From assembly GCA_023525715.1 (NCBI GenBank), contig CM042009.1, positions 126,281,319 through 126,345,318 on the forward strand: a stretch of DNA of 64,000 nucleotides, written 5' to 3'. This stretch comes from Cichorium intybus (lineage: Eukaryota > Streptophyta > Magnoliopsida > Asterales > Asteraceae). Under the pieces are notes generated by a model. That model was not told the origin of the DNA. It was given only the letters and a program-made list of their open reading frames with translations, and made no database searches. The position numbers were made by a program, and so were the translations under genes. Positions 1-11,430 of the stretch are shown piece after piece (the first letter of the stretch is position 1; every line of letters begins with the position of its first letter).

Positions 1-633
1 AAGCATATCATTATATTATTATATGGTCTCTTTTAATTAAAACTTATCTGGCATTTATCTTTATAAGTTTGTCAAATAATATTAGTTTCATGATGAATTC
101 TAATCAGATCATCTAACAGAAATAATCAAATAGAAAAATGATCGAATTTCAATCGTTAATACGTTGTGCGTAAATAGATCATATACATCTATCAATTCTA
201 AAAAAAACATAAATCTGGTTTTACATAATTATTGAAATGTTAATATATAACCAACAAATATGTAACAAAAATACTATTGAAGTTATCTGTTTTAGTTTTT
301 TTCTAAAATTGGGGAAATTAAAAAATTTCTTGCGACATATTAATGAACGAAAATATTGCTATCAAGATTTGGAAAATGTAATAAAAATGGGATAACATAT
401 TCCAACGGTATATCCCCTTATCAAGTTATGGGTTGGGGATAATGTAGGAAACACTAAAAGAAAAATAAAGACAATGGCATAAATTCCATATGAGACAAAC
501 ACTCCTCTACTTTAAAACAACCAATAAATACATCCCTACTATCTTTTTCATGTACAACAATATAACATCATATCCTTTAGGTTGTCTATCAAAATGTTTA
601 AATTGAAGGTATATTATTTTAAATAAATAATAT
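1..633. other. AT-rich flank without recognisable gene
   Basis: This is AT-rich sequence outside the left end of the oldest LTR in the window. No long reading frame, tRNA-like box pair or terminal repeat is visible. A small imperfect inverted repeat (TATCCCC / GGGGATA, about 413-455) is the only structure seen. It could be genomic flank or a decayed transposable element. Confidence 0.5.
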
Positions 634-698
634 TGGGAATTATATATCGACGAGTTGTTAAATAAAAATTTAGTTATTATTATTAGCTATTGAGTTTC
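634..698 (-). repeat. Copia-1 LTR A, left fragment
   Basis: These are the last 65 bp of a minus-strand Ty1/copia LTR. It aligns to 34655-34718 (LTR B), where the same sequence runs on without interruption. The LARD element inserted at 698/699, and the LTR resumes after the duplicated GTTTC at 28497-28501. On the + strand the LTR starts with TG, the complement of a CA terminus. Confidence 0.75.
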
Positions 699-3024
699 TG
701 TAACACCCCAATCTTACACAAAATTTTTTTCAAGACTTTAAAATACAAAATATTTAGTTATACACACGGGGTATTACTGTTCTGTATCATTACCACAATT
801 CAAGCAGCACATACTTTGCACAACGAAAGCTACCGTCCCACACTCGACTCTTCTAATTCCTTGTTTGATTACCTGAGTACATAGCATTTAAAAAAAAACA
901 TACGTAAGACATACGTCTCGTGAGTAATACAGGTTTTAGACCCAAAATAATTTCTCATATCTTAAACATTCCAAATTTTCATATTATTTAATTTCCTATG
1001 AGCGCACCCATAGGTATTCCTTTCCATTTGTGAGCACATTCCTACGAGCGCACCCGTAGGTTTTATACGAGACGCACCCGTATAACTTCTTCCTCAGTAG
1101 CATGAAACGGATTCATCTACCAAGGTAAGACAACTACTTCGCGACGGGAGGTACCATCCCAGTAGTGTCTTTTGACCACCCCTACCGCAGCAGACCGTAA
1201 TCTTTATCCGGATACTTCTCAACATACCAACATGGCTCAATCACTTCATTAGTTCCCTACATTTCTTGTTTATCTTTTATACACATTACAGATACAATTT
1301 CATGGTATATTTTCAATTCCATAAAACCATTTTGACTCCAAAACATTTCGTATAAAACTCGTTTTGCTATGTACTCAAAAATCCACATATTACTCACCTC
1401 GAGTCGGCAATGTAGAAATCCGTGCGGCAACTCCTCAAATCCAACCAAGCTCAAAACCGAACACCTTATACTCCTATAATGTATATTAAGTTAATTATTA
1501 CCAAATACACTAATTAACGTTACTATAAATAGATACTTATACCGTTGCTTATAGTTTAAATGTTTATAACTTTCGACATGCACCGTGTCTCGACCTTGTA
1601 CCCCCCCTTTTTTTCTCATTTTCTAAACATGAAATTAGTAGGTGTTTTAATTAGATTTAGGTAAGCCCGGACACACACTATAACATCGGCGATCCAAAAC
1701 CAAAACAATTGACACAAAAGAAACTTGACAGCAAAGCTGATTTTTAGACCCACGACAAGATTGGTAATATTAAACAAAGGAGGGACTGCAAATAAAATCC
1801 AATAAAAATCAAGGGTAAACTAGACCCAAGGAAAAGGTCATAGGGCCTGACCTCAGGTCATTTGCATTTTCCATTTGGAAAGGAAAAATCCACCAATTCA
1901 CCACAAATTACAAAAACAGTTACAGGACCTGCCCCCAAAGATATTAACCAATAACAAGAATCAGAAGGACTTGGGTTCTGAAATTTGGTGTGAACAAACT
2001 AGACACATGTACTGAACGTTTCCCACTGGCCTTGCCCCCAAATCATTTGTATACATTTAAATATGAATTTTTAAATACAGAATTCACTGTACAAAACAGT
2101 CCTGGACCAGCTGGTGAAGACAGCAACTTTCACCTACGCTAGAACACGAATCAGCCCATGATCTTCTGAATGTAGAAACTAGACACTTAGACCTTTCAAG
2201 AAATGTGTGATTCACCCCAAATGGCCAATGACACGATTTTATATGATTTTTACAAACAGACCCAAAAATCAATGAAATTCGATTCACATGAAATAACAAC
2301 TCGGGTTAGGGTTTGCACCCACTTAACCCATTAAGACCAAGGTTAAGACATATCGGATCAGAAACAAGTCCAAGGAAAATTCAAAATCATAGAACTATAA
2401 GAACCCCACAACCATAATAGCACAAACACCACACACACCATGGACACACACCTCACGAATGAGATATGGTGATGGTGATGATAGATACGGCTTAGACAAA
2501 AGAAGAAAGAAGAGAAGACTTACCACAATGAACCACCTACAACATTACTAGCTTGATACACTGTTTCACGGTGCTCCTCTTTCACGATCACTCACACCCC
2601 CACTTCCGTTCCCTCACCAAAACCCATGGCAGCAGCAGCGAAAAAAAAAAGAAAACGAGAGCAAAAAAAGAAAACACGGAATTAGAGAAAGCGAGAGAGA
2701 TAATTGAGCTTGTGGAAAGTCTTACATCGTGAAGCTTCTCCATTCACGTGATGTACAGCCCAAATCAAGAAAAAGGGTTTATGAAACATTGGCTAATTAC
2801 ATTCTAGGTCCCTTGAGTTTGATACTTTAATTTTATTTTACCCAAATCAACATTTTATAATTACTTTAAGTTTTCTATAGTGACACTTAGGCCCTTCCAA
2901 CTTATTAATTAAAAGCATAGGATTATTATTGTTGTTATTTTTAAAATTAAAATTGTTATTATTATTATTCGCTAAAAATAATTATTTCGTCAAAATGGAC
3001 GTTCCGGAAAAACGGGGTGTTACA
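699..3024 (-). repeat. LARD 3' LTR
   Basis: A 2,326-bp LTR that begins TGTAACACCCC and ends GGGGTGTTACA on the + strand. It is collinear with 26161-28496, with scattered substitutions and a shorter poly-C tract near 1602. It includes a short tract near 1013-1083 where GAGCGCACCC-type motifs recur three times. Short open frames inside it have no similarity to known proteins. Confidence 0.9.
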
Positions 3025-3062
3025 ACTCTCCCCCACTTATAAGAATTTCGTCCTCGAAATTC
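3025..3062 (-). other. LARD polypurine tract and conserved 3' end motif
   Basis: Immediately inside the 3' LTR the minus strand reads a purine-rich tract (AAGTGGGGGAGAGT) preceded by the TTCGAGGACGAAATTC motif. Tekay-type gypsy elements commonly carry this pair next to the 3' LTR. It primes plus-strand DNA synthesis. Confidence 0.8.
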
Positions 3063-3357
3063 AACACCAAGACAATAGGTAACGACTTTACTTGTTTTAT
3101 ATGACATCGTATCACTATAATCAACAGCCTACATCAGTCTGTATATCAAAGTAATCAATAAACGACACCACTATATTCACCTTCATTCCAAAAAGTCTCT
3201 TCAATATCCCGTTATCACTGGAGTCAAGAAGCGAATTTTGAGAATAATACGACACTCAGGGTAGTAAAGAGTAGCACATACTGTAGTTGGTTTGAATTTT
3301 GGCACTAAAACGTGAGATGTCCCTTCAGTTCCGTGTGCCCTTTCGGTTCCAGCTGCA

Positions 3358-3798
3358 AGATGCTATATATATATACAGGTATGTAGTATCATTCATTTCC
3401 ACCTTCATTTTCAGTCTCATCCTCTCTTATCACTAGTTTGTTCGTAAACGAACTCATTTTTAAAGTTGAGTCATGGAAGATAGATCTTCAATGGGCGATC
3501 TGTCGAACCCTGGACCTGGTTTTCCGCAAGGAGAGGGTACTTCAAACCAGGAATTCTTAATAGAGTTCGGTAACTTAACATTCTAGACATCCATCATCCA
3601 TATTTTGTTTATCTTTCTAATGTTTTGTTTGATTTTGAATTATATTACAGTCTTCCAGATATACTACCAATAGAGCAACTCCACGGTGAGCCGGAAATTT
3701 TTCCCGAGCTGAACATTAACTCAGAAGATCCGGTGCATGTATCTTTAGACTTTGCACATAATACTATCATACATCACCCATACAACTTCTATAGATAG
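3358..3798 (+). other. Possible captured host-gene 5' fragment (two exon-like pieces)
   Basis: Antisense to the LARD there is a TATA-like run (3363-3375), a T/C-rich leader, and ATG at 3473 in the context GAGTCATGG. The frame is open for 32 codons (acidic, starting MEDRSSMGDLSNPGPG) up to a GT donor at 3570. A T-rich stretch with a branch-like CTAAT follows, then acceptor candidates at 3650 and 3658. Only the second keeps the frame open, to a stop at 3796-3798. No family is recognised. A host promoter with first exons taken up by the retrotransposon would explain it, but chance cannot be excluded and no downstream exons are seen. Confidence 0.3.
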
Positions 3799-6218
3799 AG
3801 TTATGCACTTCTTCCTTCCTAATAGGCGTAAGCGGGTATATTGAGGTTCAAGTCCTTCTGTGACCCAAATGAATAGCCTAACGAGGAAGATACCACCCCT
3901 AACACCCCTAGAATCTCTATTCATGCTCACAACATGTCATTACACGTCTGAACACACTATTGTCATTTAAGCAACCTCTTTCCCCTTCAAATGAATAATT
4001 CTCCCCCACTTGGGTTCAAACCCGATCCTACCTGATCCTTTCAGCGACATGCCACCTATTCCTACAACAATGCTCCATGCTCTTTTACTTTCAATCACAT
4101 TGTGTGTCTTCATTCTAGCAATTTCAGCCGTGCCAAAAGCTTAATTTCATTTCTCGTAGTCGTACTCGTCGACTTGACCGACTCCCCCACTTTGATAGAA
4201 CATAACACTTGCCTCGAAGCCTCGACATCTCTTTAGTAAGAACACTTTACTACCACCTCCCACTTCTTCAACTTCTTTGGAGAATGAAAAGTAAACCTAG
4301 CTTAACAACCCAACAACTCACATCAATGCCAAACACCATCTCATCACGCGTGTTTTGACGATGTAAAGACATTTACATCAACCACCGTATACTGCTCATC
4401 TTCCGCTAGCCACTCTAACCGTCCGCGACATCTCCTTGATCGTGAGCTGTAAAGCTCAACCACATGCCCTCTCTGTCCCTGCCCTAACCGCTCTTGCAGC
4501 ACATGACCACTCCATCACTTACATCATCTTTGTGAATTTCCGTGTCATCCCAGACAAGCTCTCTGTCGTCTGCTCCAAAGTCAAAACTCGTGGGAACTCT
4601 GCTCCATCTCTACTTGAGGCACATACTACCTCTGGAACCGCATCACAAAATCCTCCTAGGTTAAAACCCCGACCTGATCCGCTGGCATAGATGTGGTCTC
4701 CACTTTCTTTGGTCAACTTTTACCATTCATTACTCTTTACTTGTTATGACTAATACCAAAAATAACTTTTACCTTTCTTATTACCCCAACTGCATCATAA
4801 TAACGCTTCAATAAATACTTGCATTTCTTACTCAACAATTACTTGTTTTATCTCATCATACTTATTAAGCATACACTACTTTCATACTCATACAGATTAC
4901 CACCATTTACGTCTCATACATTTTACTTATAAACTTTCTAAGCTTGAAACCCAAAATTTCTTTCATTGTATCTTTTACCATTTTTCTTTATGTGTCATAA
5001 GGCTATATGCCCAACACATTACATTACTCTTTCATTTAAACTTCATTTCTTTACACTATTTACTTCTACGTATCTTAAGGCGATATACACTATGCATTTC
5101 TTTACAACATTATATATTTCATATTTCACATGAGACTTACTTCTTATGTATCTTTAGGGAATACACAACTGCCATTTAGTTTCTCATTATCTATCATTCT
5201 TTCGTATTTCGAGGCGATATGCCAAATGCATTATCTCACTCTTTTGCTTCACACTTTATAGTATTCTAATTCGAATACCTATTTTATAACTACCTTTATA
5301 CTTTTATACATGATGTAAGTCCCAAAACTTACACATTCTTTTATATTTATAAGCACGTATAAACACATATATACACATTCTTTTACATTTCATAATTACT
5401 AGCCATGTACCGACCATTTCTCACGATCATTGGGCACCTTTACCCGCTAGATTCATTCACATTCGGAAGTAGGAACTTCCTATCTATTTATTATAATTCT
5501 TATTTTTCATTCTTTATCTCATATTTGGTTCTTTGCCTAGTACTTACTTAGGCATTCTCTCTTATTCCTTACTTCATATTGATTATAGTCTTTAGTAATC
5601 ATTTCTACATTCTTTCGGTTACCCTTTTATCATTTACATCTCTTCTTATATTGATTTTATATGATCACTAAATCTGATTCCAATGATCATTTTTCTCATC
5701 ACCATTTTCTTTCATAACTTCCTTTATATTCTTCTCATTATCCTCATTGTCTGTCTTATCATCAACTTCTCGCCTAACACTTAATTAGGCATTCAATCTC
5801 CATTTCTTAATTCATTTTCTCATAATCGCATTATAATAATGCGACATACTCATAGTCTTTAACAATTTTTTTTCCATTTTTCATTTCCTTCCCATTCAGG
5901 TAACTTAATTTGTTATGTTACCCATTATAGTATTATGCTTGTAACTTAGTTATTTGCTCCAACCATTGGATATCTTTACTTGTCATATTACTCTTAGGGT
6001 TGGAAGTCACGACTTCCCATTTCTTACACTTTCATTTCTGTCCTTGATTCCTTATCTAATACTTGTTTAAGTATTTTGCTTTCATTTTATATTAACATAT
6101 TTAATCACAACTTTTTGTATACATTCTTTAATCCCCTGGTTGTCCATGGGAGACGCATCATACTACTTCTCAATATTTATTCTTTACCCCTTTTTATACC
6201 TCTTTTGGGTTTGTCTAT

Positions 6219-7087
6219 GTAACACCCGACTTATTAACAAAAACACCCCAAAAAAAATTCCATTTTTCAAACCAAATATTTTACAAACAAACCATAAGTA
6301 GGGGTATTAGTTAATACAATACGAGTACAAGCGTATCACGAAGTACAATACATAAAATATTATACATTCTTCAAGCCGGGTCGTCACTTCAAATACTAAG
6401 TCCTCAGTCACGGACTTTATCTTTTCCCTTAGCGGGATCACGCTCACCTGCAGGGACATATCAATAAAACCGTGAGCTATAAAGCCCAATGAGTAATCAA
6501 ATCAAATATAACATGTATAAGAATAAAATTCTCTATACAAAATCAAATATGCATTCTCATGCAACACAAAATCATATATGGCTCACGGGTTTATCCCGCT
6601 TTTGCCTAGACTCACGGCTCCGTTCTTGTCATCTCGATGACTCACGGCTTACCCGGTATTGTCTTATATAAGTTTGACTCACAGCTCCGTTCTTGTCTAT
6701 TATAGACTCACGGCTTATCTGGTATTGTCATATCATTCATTTTTATTGACTCACAGCTCCGTTCTTGTCTATATCAGACTCACGGCTTATCTGGTATTGT
6801 CATATATCAAATCATATAATCTGTCATTTTCGTCCCCAAAACAATTTCCATCTGCAGCTGCTCATTTAATATCTATCACATCGGATAACAGTGAGATTAC
6901 TCACCTTGGTGATTGCTACAACTAGCTCTTGTTATTTCTTGCCTTCCAATGTAGTCCGTAAGACTTTGTCCCGTACCTATAATTTCGTTTATTTTTAAGG
7001 TAAAATGACCAAATTACCCTTTTAAGGTAAAATGACCAATTTGCCCTTTTTATTATAATTACGTAATAAACATGTTTTGGCGTTACA
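6219..7087 (-). repeat. Inner array LTR1, internally deleted
   Basis: An 869-bp LTR with both termini intact (TGTAACACCC on the left, GGCGTTACA on the right). Compared with LTR2 it lacks 2,959 bp at about 6998-7010, including the solo-LTR insertion. It alone keeps the outer 52 bp (6219-6270) that LTR2 and LTR3 have lost. The left terminus resembles the Gypsy-2 LTR end in reverse complement, showing a related family. Confidence 0.85.
6600..6806. repeat. LTR minisatellite of GACTCACGGCT units
   Basis: Alternating motifs GACTCA(C/A)GGCTCCGTTCTTGTC and GACTCACGGCTTA-CCGGTATTGTC recur about three times each with 80-90-bp spacing. The same tract is present in LTR2 (about 11780-11980) and LTR3 (about 19910-20110). 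Gypsy-2 LTRs hold one related copy on the opposite strand before their own GC-rich minisatellite. Confidence 0.7.
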
Positions 7088-7130
7088 AATTCTCCCCTCC
7101 TTTAAGAGATTTCGTCCCCGAAATCATACA
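7088..7130 (-). other. Polypurine tract of array unit 1
   Basis: The minus strand reads GATTTCGGGGACGAAATC and then AAAGGAGGGGAGAATT directly before the LTR. This is the same arrangement as at 49708-49743 in Gypsy-2. It recurs at 15219 and 23350. Confidence 0.8.
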
Positions 7131-7201
7131 AAAAGTTGAGGGTATTTCTCCCTCATTTCACTTTCGGTCTCCCACGTCATGTCGGAACCTTTGTGATGAC
7201 G

Positions 7202-7795
7202 CTAAAGCACTTTCACCATACTGATCTTCTTATTTCGCAGCTGTCTTATCTTGCGGTCTAATACCCTCTCGGGTTGTTCCGGATATCTCAACTTTTCATC
7301 CACCTCAATTTCAGCAAGAGGTATATGTTGAGACTTATCAAACAAAGTTTTCCTCAAATGGGACACATGAAATACATCTTGTATACCATGAAGTTCATCA
7401 GGTAGCTCCAATCTATACGCCACGGCTCCAACTCTTTGGGATATACGGAAAGGTCCAATGAAACGAGGACTCAACTTCCCTTTCTTCCCAAAACGAATTA
7501 AGCCTTTCCAAGGGGATACTTTGAGCATTACCATGTCCCCTACTTGGAATTCTATTGGTTTCACTCGTTTGTCTGCATACTGTTTCCATCGATTCTGAGC
7601 TACCTTCAAATTTTCTCGTATTAGTTTGATCTTTTCTTCCGTCTGTGCTACAATTTCGGGTCCAGCCAACGGCTTTTCCCCAACTTCAGTCCAGCAAATC
7701 GGAGTACGACACGGTGCTCCATACAATGCCTCATACGGGGCCATCTGAATACTGGAATGATAGCTGTTATTGTACGCGAATTCTACCAAAGGCAA
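7202..7795 (-). pseudogene. Integrase C-terminal domain, unit 1 (chromodomain cut by a stop)
   Basis: C-terminal part of a Ty3/gypsy integrase. It has the run after the catalytic core (starting PLVEFAYNNSYHSS), the GPF form of the GPY/F motif near residue 114 and the VFHVSHLRK block. The start of a chromodomain-like tail follows at about residues 175-197. In units 2 and 3 this tail continues to residue 223 with a WETESEMREKYP end typical of Tekay (Del) chromoviruses, thought to guide insertion to heterochromatin. Here TGG is changed to TAG (7202-7204), removing most of the chromodomain. The piece is separated from the integrase core by an in-frame TGA (7805-7807). Confidence 0.85.
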
Positions 7796-7804
7796 ATGAT
7801 CTTC

Positions 7805-8419
7805 TCAGCTTCCACCAAAGTCGATTACACAGGTTCTTAGCATGTCTTCTAAAGTCTGGATAGTTCTTTCACTTTGACCATCGGTCTGCGGGTGGTATGC
7901 AGTACTCATAAGTATTTTTGTACCCAATTTCTTTTGAAGACTCTGCCAAAACCGGGAAGTAAATCTACTATCTCGGTCCGATACAATCGATGCTGGAAAT
8001 GCATGCTGACAAATCACCTCATCTATGTAGATTTTCGCCAGTTGATCTACTCTGTACTTTTCTTTATATGGTATGAATTGTGCCGATTTGGTCAATCGAT
8101 CAACAGTCACCCATATAGAATCATAACCTCGCGGTGTCCGCGGCAACTTCGTCACAAAATCCATAGTAATATGGTCCCACTTCTTCTCTGGAACCGGCAA
8201 TGGTTGTATTTCCCCGTACGGTTTTTGATGGTTTGACTTAACTTGCAGACATGTCAAACATCTTTCCACATATCTTCCAATGTCTCTCTTCATTCCAGGC
8301 CACCAATACATCGGTTTTAACGTCCGATACATCTTGGTACTGCCCGGATGAACTGCATATCTACAAAATGTGCATCTTCTAGAAGGAAATTCCGCGCCTC
8401 TCCTTGTTTCGGGACCCAT
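7805..8419 (-). pseudogene. Integrase zinc-binding and catalytic core, unit 1
   Basis: About 204 residues of Ty3/gypsy integrase. The zinc-binding part shows HPGSTKMY (H24) and CLTC (C54, C57). The DDE core shows MDFV (D87), SDRD (D148) and SERT (E184), with the canonical 35-residue spacing between D148 and E184. The enzyme would insert retrotransposon cDNA into chromosomes. The natural reading frame enters from the preceding RNase H frame by a frameshift near 8360, and it ends at a TGA (7805-7807) in place of a tryptophan. Both lesions are shared by all three units, so none makes an intact integrase. Unit 1 has K in place of Q at residue 164. Confidence 0.88.
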
Positions 8420-9474
8420 ATTCGGCCTCTGAAGGCCTTCAATTTCTGAGCATTTTCTTCCAGATGCTTCAAATATCCAACCATTCTTTCGCTTTTTACA
8501 TTCTCCGGCTTACACGCTTCTTCTTGTGCTGAACGAATCAATTCTGGTAACCGGCTTGCTACCCCCATGCATGCGGATGTAATTTTCAGAGGAACTTCTT
8601 TTCGGCTTAGTGCATCTGCCACCACATTCGCCTTGCCAGGGTGGTACAGAATTTCACAATCAAAGTCTTTCAGCAGACCCATCCACCTTTGCTGTCTCAT
8701 GTTAAGCTCTTTCTGGTCGAAGGGGTACTTCAGGCTCTTATGATCAGTGTAAATGACAAATTTCACACCGTATAAATAATGTCTCCACAACTTCAATGCT
8801 AAGATCACCGCAGCTAGTTCCAGATCATGAACGGGATACTTCTTCTCGGCGTCTTTTAATTGGCGGGACGCATAGGCTATGACCCGACCTTTCTGCATTA
8901 GCACACACCCAAGACCAATTCTAGAAGCATCGCTGTAGATCACATACTCTTCTCCGCTTTGTGGTAGTGCTAACACTGGTGCTTCACATAAAGATTGTTT
9001 CAGCTTCTGGAATGCTTCTTGCTGTTTTTCAGCCCACGTGAACTTTTCACCTTTCTTGGTCAACTTGGTCAACGGAGCAGCTATCGAGGAGAAATTCTCG
9101 ACAAATCTTCTGTAATAGCCTGCCAAACCAAGAAAACTTCGTACTTCAGTGGGACTTCTAGGCGGTTCCCATTTCATCACGGCGTCAACCTTTGCTGGAT
9201 CTACTTTCACCCCGTCGGCATTGATTACATGGCCAAGAAATTGAGCTTCCCTTAGCCAGAATTCACACTTAGAGAATTTCGTATACAGCTTTTCTTGACA
9301 AAGCAGCTCTAACATCTGTCGCAGGTGTACCTCATGTTCAGCTTGGCTTCGAGAATACACCAAGATGTCATCAATAAACACTATCACCGAGGTATCAAGG
9401 AACGGACGGAACACTCGGTTCATAAGATCCATGAACACGGCTGGAGCATTGGTTAACCCAAAAGGCATCACCAA
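8317..9474 (-). pseudogene. Reverse transcriptase palm/thumb, RNase H and tether, unit 1
   Basis: 385 residues continuing the polyprotein after a nonsense codon. RT: MPFGLTNAP at the start and FIDDILVYS (catalytic IDD at residues 34-36). RNase H: YSDAS (D182), DLELAAV (E219), YTDHKSLK (D244) and VADALSR (D287), all catalytic positions present. The last 40 or so residues run out of frame because of the frameshift near 8360 that separates this frame from integrase. The polyprotein would copy RNA into DNA and degrade the template. The annotated start is only the first methionine after the stop at 9493-9495. Confidence 0.88.
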
Positions 9475-9492
9475 AAACTCATAATGACCGTA

Positions 9493-11430
9493 TCACGTTC
9501 GAAAAGCTGTCTTCGGAATGTCTGACTCTCTTATCTTCAGCTGATGGTATCCTGACTTCAGGTCAATCTTGGAAAAGTAGGACGCGCCTTGCAGCTGATC
9601 AAACAAGTCATCTATTCTGGGTAGCGGGTACTTGTTCTTGTTCTTCACTTTGATCTTATTTAACTCCCGATAGTCAATACACATGCGCATTGACCCATCT
9701 TTCTTCTTAACAAACAAGATAGGGGCTCCCCAAGGCGATGTACTCGGTCTGATTAAACCCCTGTCTAACAGTTCTTCCAGTTGCTTTCGCAGTTCCACCA
9801 TCTCTGAAGGTGCTAAACGGTATGGAGCTCGGGCAACATGTGCAGCTCCCGGAATCAGTTCAATCGTGAACTCAACCTGTCGATCTGGTGGCAACCCTGG
9901 AAGTTCGTCTGGAAACACATCTGGAAATTCGTTAACCACATTCACATTCGTTACCCCCACTTTAATCGGTTGAGCCACCGATACATAAGCCAAATAAGAC
10001 ACCCCTCCTTTACTGATACAGCTTCGGGCTTGAGCAAAGGAGATAACTGGCATTCTCAACCGAGGTCGCTCACCCTGTATCTTTATCAACTTCCCATCTG
10101 GTGACAGCACTGTGAGGCTTTTATTCATACAGTCCATGTTAGCATAATTCGTTGCCAACCAATCCATTCCCACAATTACACCAAATTCATTGGTAGTCAT
10201 CGGCTTCAAATCTATAGGGAAAACGGTCCCGTAGATTTTAAGCTGACAACCCTCCAGGTGTTCGGAAACCCAATCATATCTACCGTCTGCTACAGCTACT
10301 TCCAAGCTTTCATCCATTGGGGTTAACGGTACATTCAAGCGAGACATCAGGGACTCCGACACAAAACAGTGTGTAGCCCCCGGATCAAAAATAACATATA
10401 CAGGTATGGAATCGATAGTGAAGATACCTGTCACCACATCTGTCTTCTTACGGGCTTCCTCCACAGTCATCTGGAAAGCTCGCGAGGCCACTGGTCGTCC
10501 CCTGTTCTTCGGCTCTTCTTTCTTTCCCACTTGATCATCTCTGGGTCTTTCACTGAATAATCCAGATTTCAGTTGGGGACAGTTTGGACGAATGTGATCC
10601 GTAGCTCCACATTGGTAGCATCTTCGCTCCGCCCGACACTCTCGTGTAGAATGACCCGTTTTTCCACAGTTTCGGCAGCTAACTGACCCAGTGTCACCGC
10701 GACAGCTGCCCGTGTGCCTTTTTCTGCACTTTTCACACCACCTTCCTTCGTCTTTCTGGCTTTTACCCTTAGACCCGGTTTGTTGCGACTTTTTCTGAGG
10801 CGTCCAACTTTGGTCCTCCGCCTTTCTTTTCATTTCCATGGATTTCTTTTCATCATCTTGTCGCTTCAATTCTGTCTCCCTTTCTGTGGCTCGATCCACC
10901 ACTTGTCGGAAGGTAGGTAGTTTCAGTGGTTGCACAATTTCTCTAATTCGGGTTGTCAACCCCCAAACATACATATCAGTCTTCCTCTTTTCAGTACTGA
11001 CATGATGTTCTGCAAATCTTGCTTTCTCCAGAAAGCTAAGAGTGTATTCTTGAACAGATCGGGAACCCTGTTCCATGTGCAGGAATTCATCCTCCAGTTT
11101 CTTTATAGCTACCTCGGAACAATACTCTTCATTGAATTTAATCTTGAATTGTTCCCAAGACACAGATTGGGTTGGATCAAGATTCAGAGACTTGTAGCAA
11201 ATTTGCCACCAATGTAGTGCACTGCTTGTGAGTTGGTTTGTGGCGAATTCTACCTTGTCATTATCAGCACATTTGCTGACTCGAAATACTTTCTCAATAT
11301 GCATAATCCATTCCATAGCTTTAACTGGATCATCTGTCCCCGAGAATTCCTTTGGTTTACAACCAAGGAAGGCCTTGTAAGTACACCCAACTTTCTTTGT
11401 AGAGACTTCCCCACCTTGAGTTTCTTTCAC
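9493..11430 (-). pseudogene. Gag, protease and RT N-terminus, unit 1 (start and end lost)
   Basis: 645-codon open frame. Gag capsid-like domain about residues 25-190 (ALHWWQ, SVQEYT). Two CCHC knuckles follow (C252-C255-H260-C265 and C271-C274-H279-C284), with a further Cys/His cluster at 232-243 and a basic linker. Protease motif FDPGATHCF at 348-356 has P where the family usually has S or T after the catalytic Asp. RT fingers and palm from about 535 contain YPLPRIDDLFD and KIDLKSGYHQ (first catalytic Asp). The frame begins at GTG next to the LTR fusion, so the authentic gag ATG is absent. It ends at TGA (9493-9495) where RT should continue. Confidence 0.88.

Larger units (their letters stand above)
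3025..6218 (-). other. LARD internal non-coding region
   Basis: About 3.2 kb between the polypurine tract and the inner array, with no gag, protease, RT, RNase H or integrase motif on either strand. The right half (about 4740-6200) is very pyrimidine-rich on the + strand. It contains loosely spaced repeats around a GGCGATAT / GGCTATAT core (near 5000, 5080 and 5215) and a TTAGGCATTC motif (near 5548 and 5785). A weak open frame at 4436-4690 resembles no known protein to me. A gene-like stretch at 3358-3798 is listed separately. Confidence 0.6.

Noticed and set aside
690..884. Short frames inside the LARD LTRs (also 1257-1454, 2084-2299, 26143-26346 and 26643-26915)
   Set aside because: They are not conserved between the two LTRs in start or length and carry no motif.
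3838..3870. tRNA-like B box (GGTTCAAGTCC) with a TAGGCGTAAGCGGG stretch upstream
   Set aside because: The two boxes are too close together for a tRNA or SINE, no cloverleaf can be drawn, and there is no tail or target duplication.
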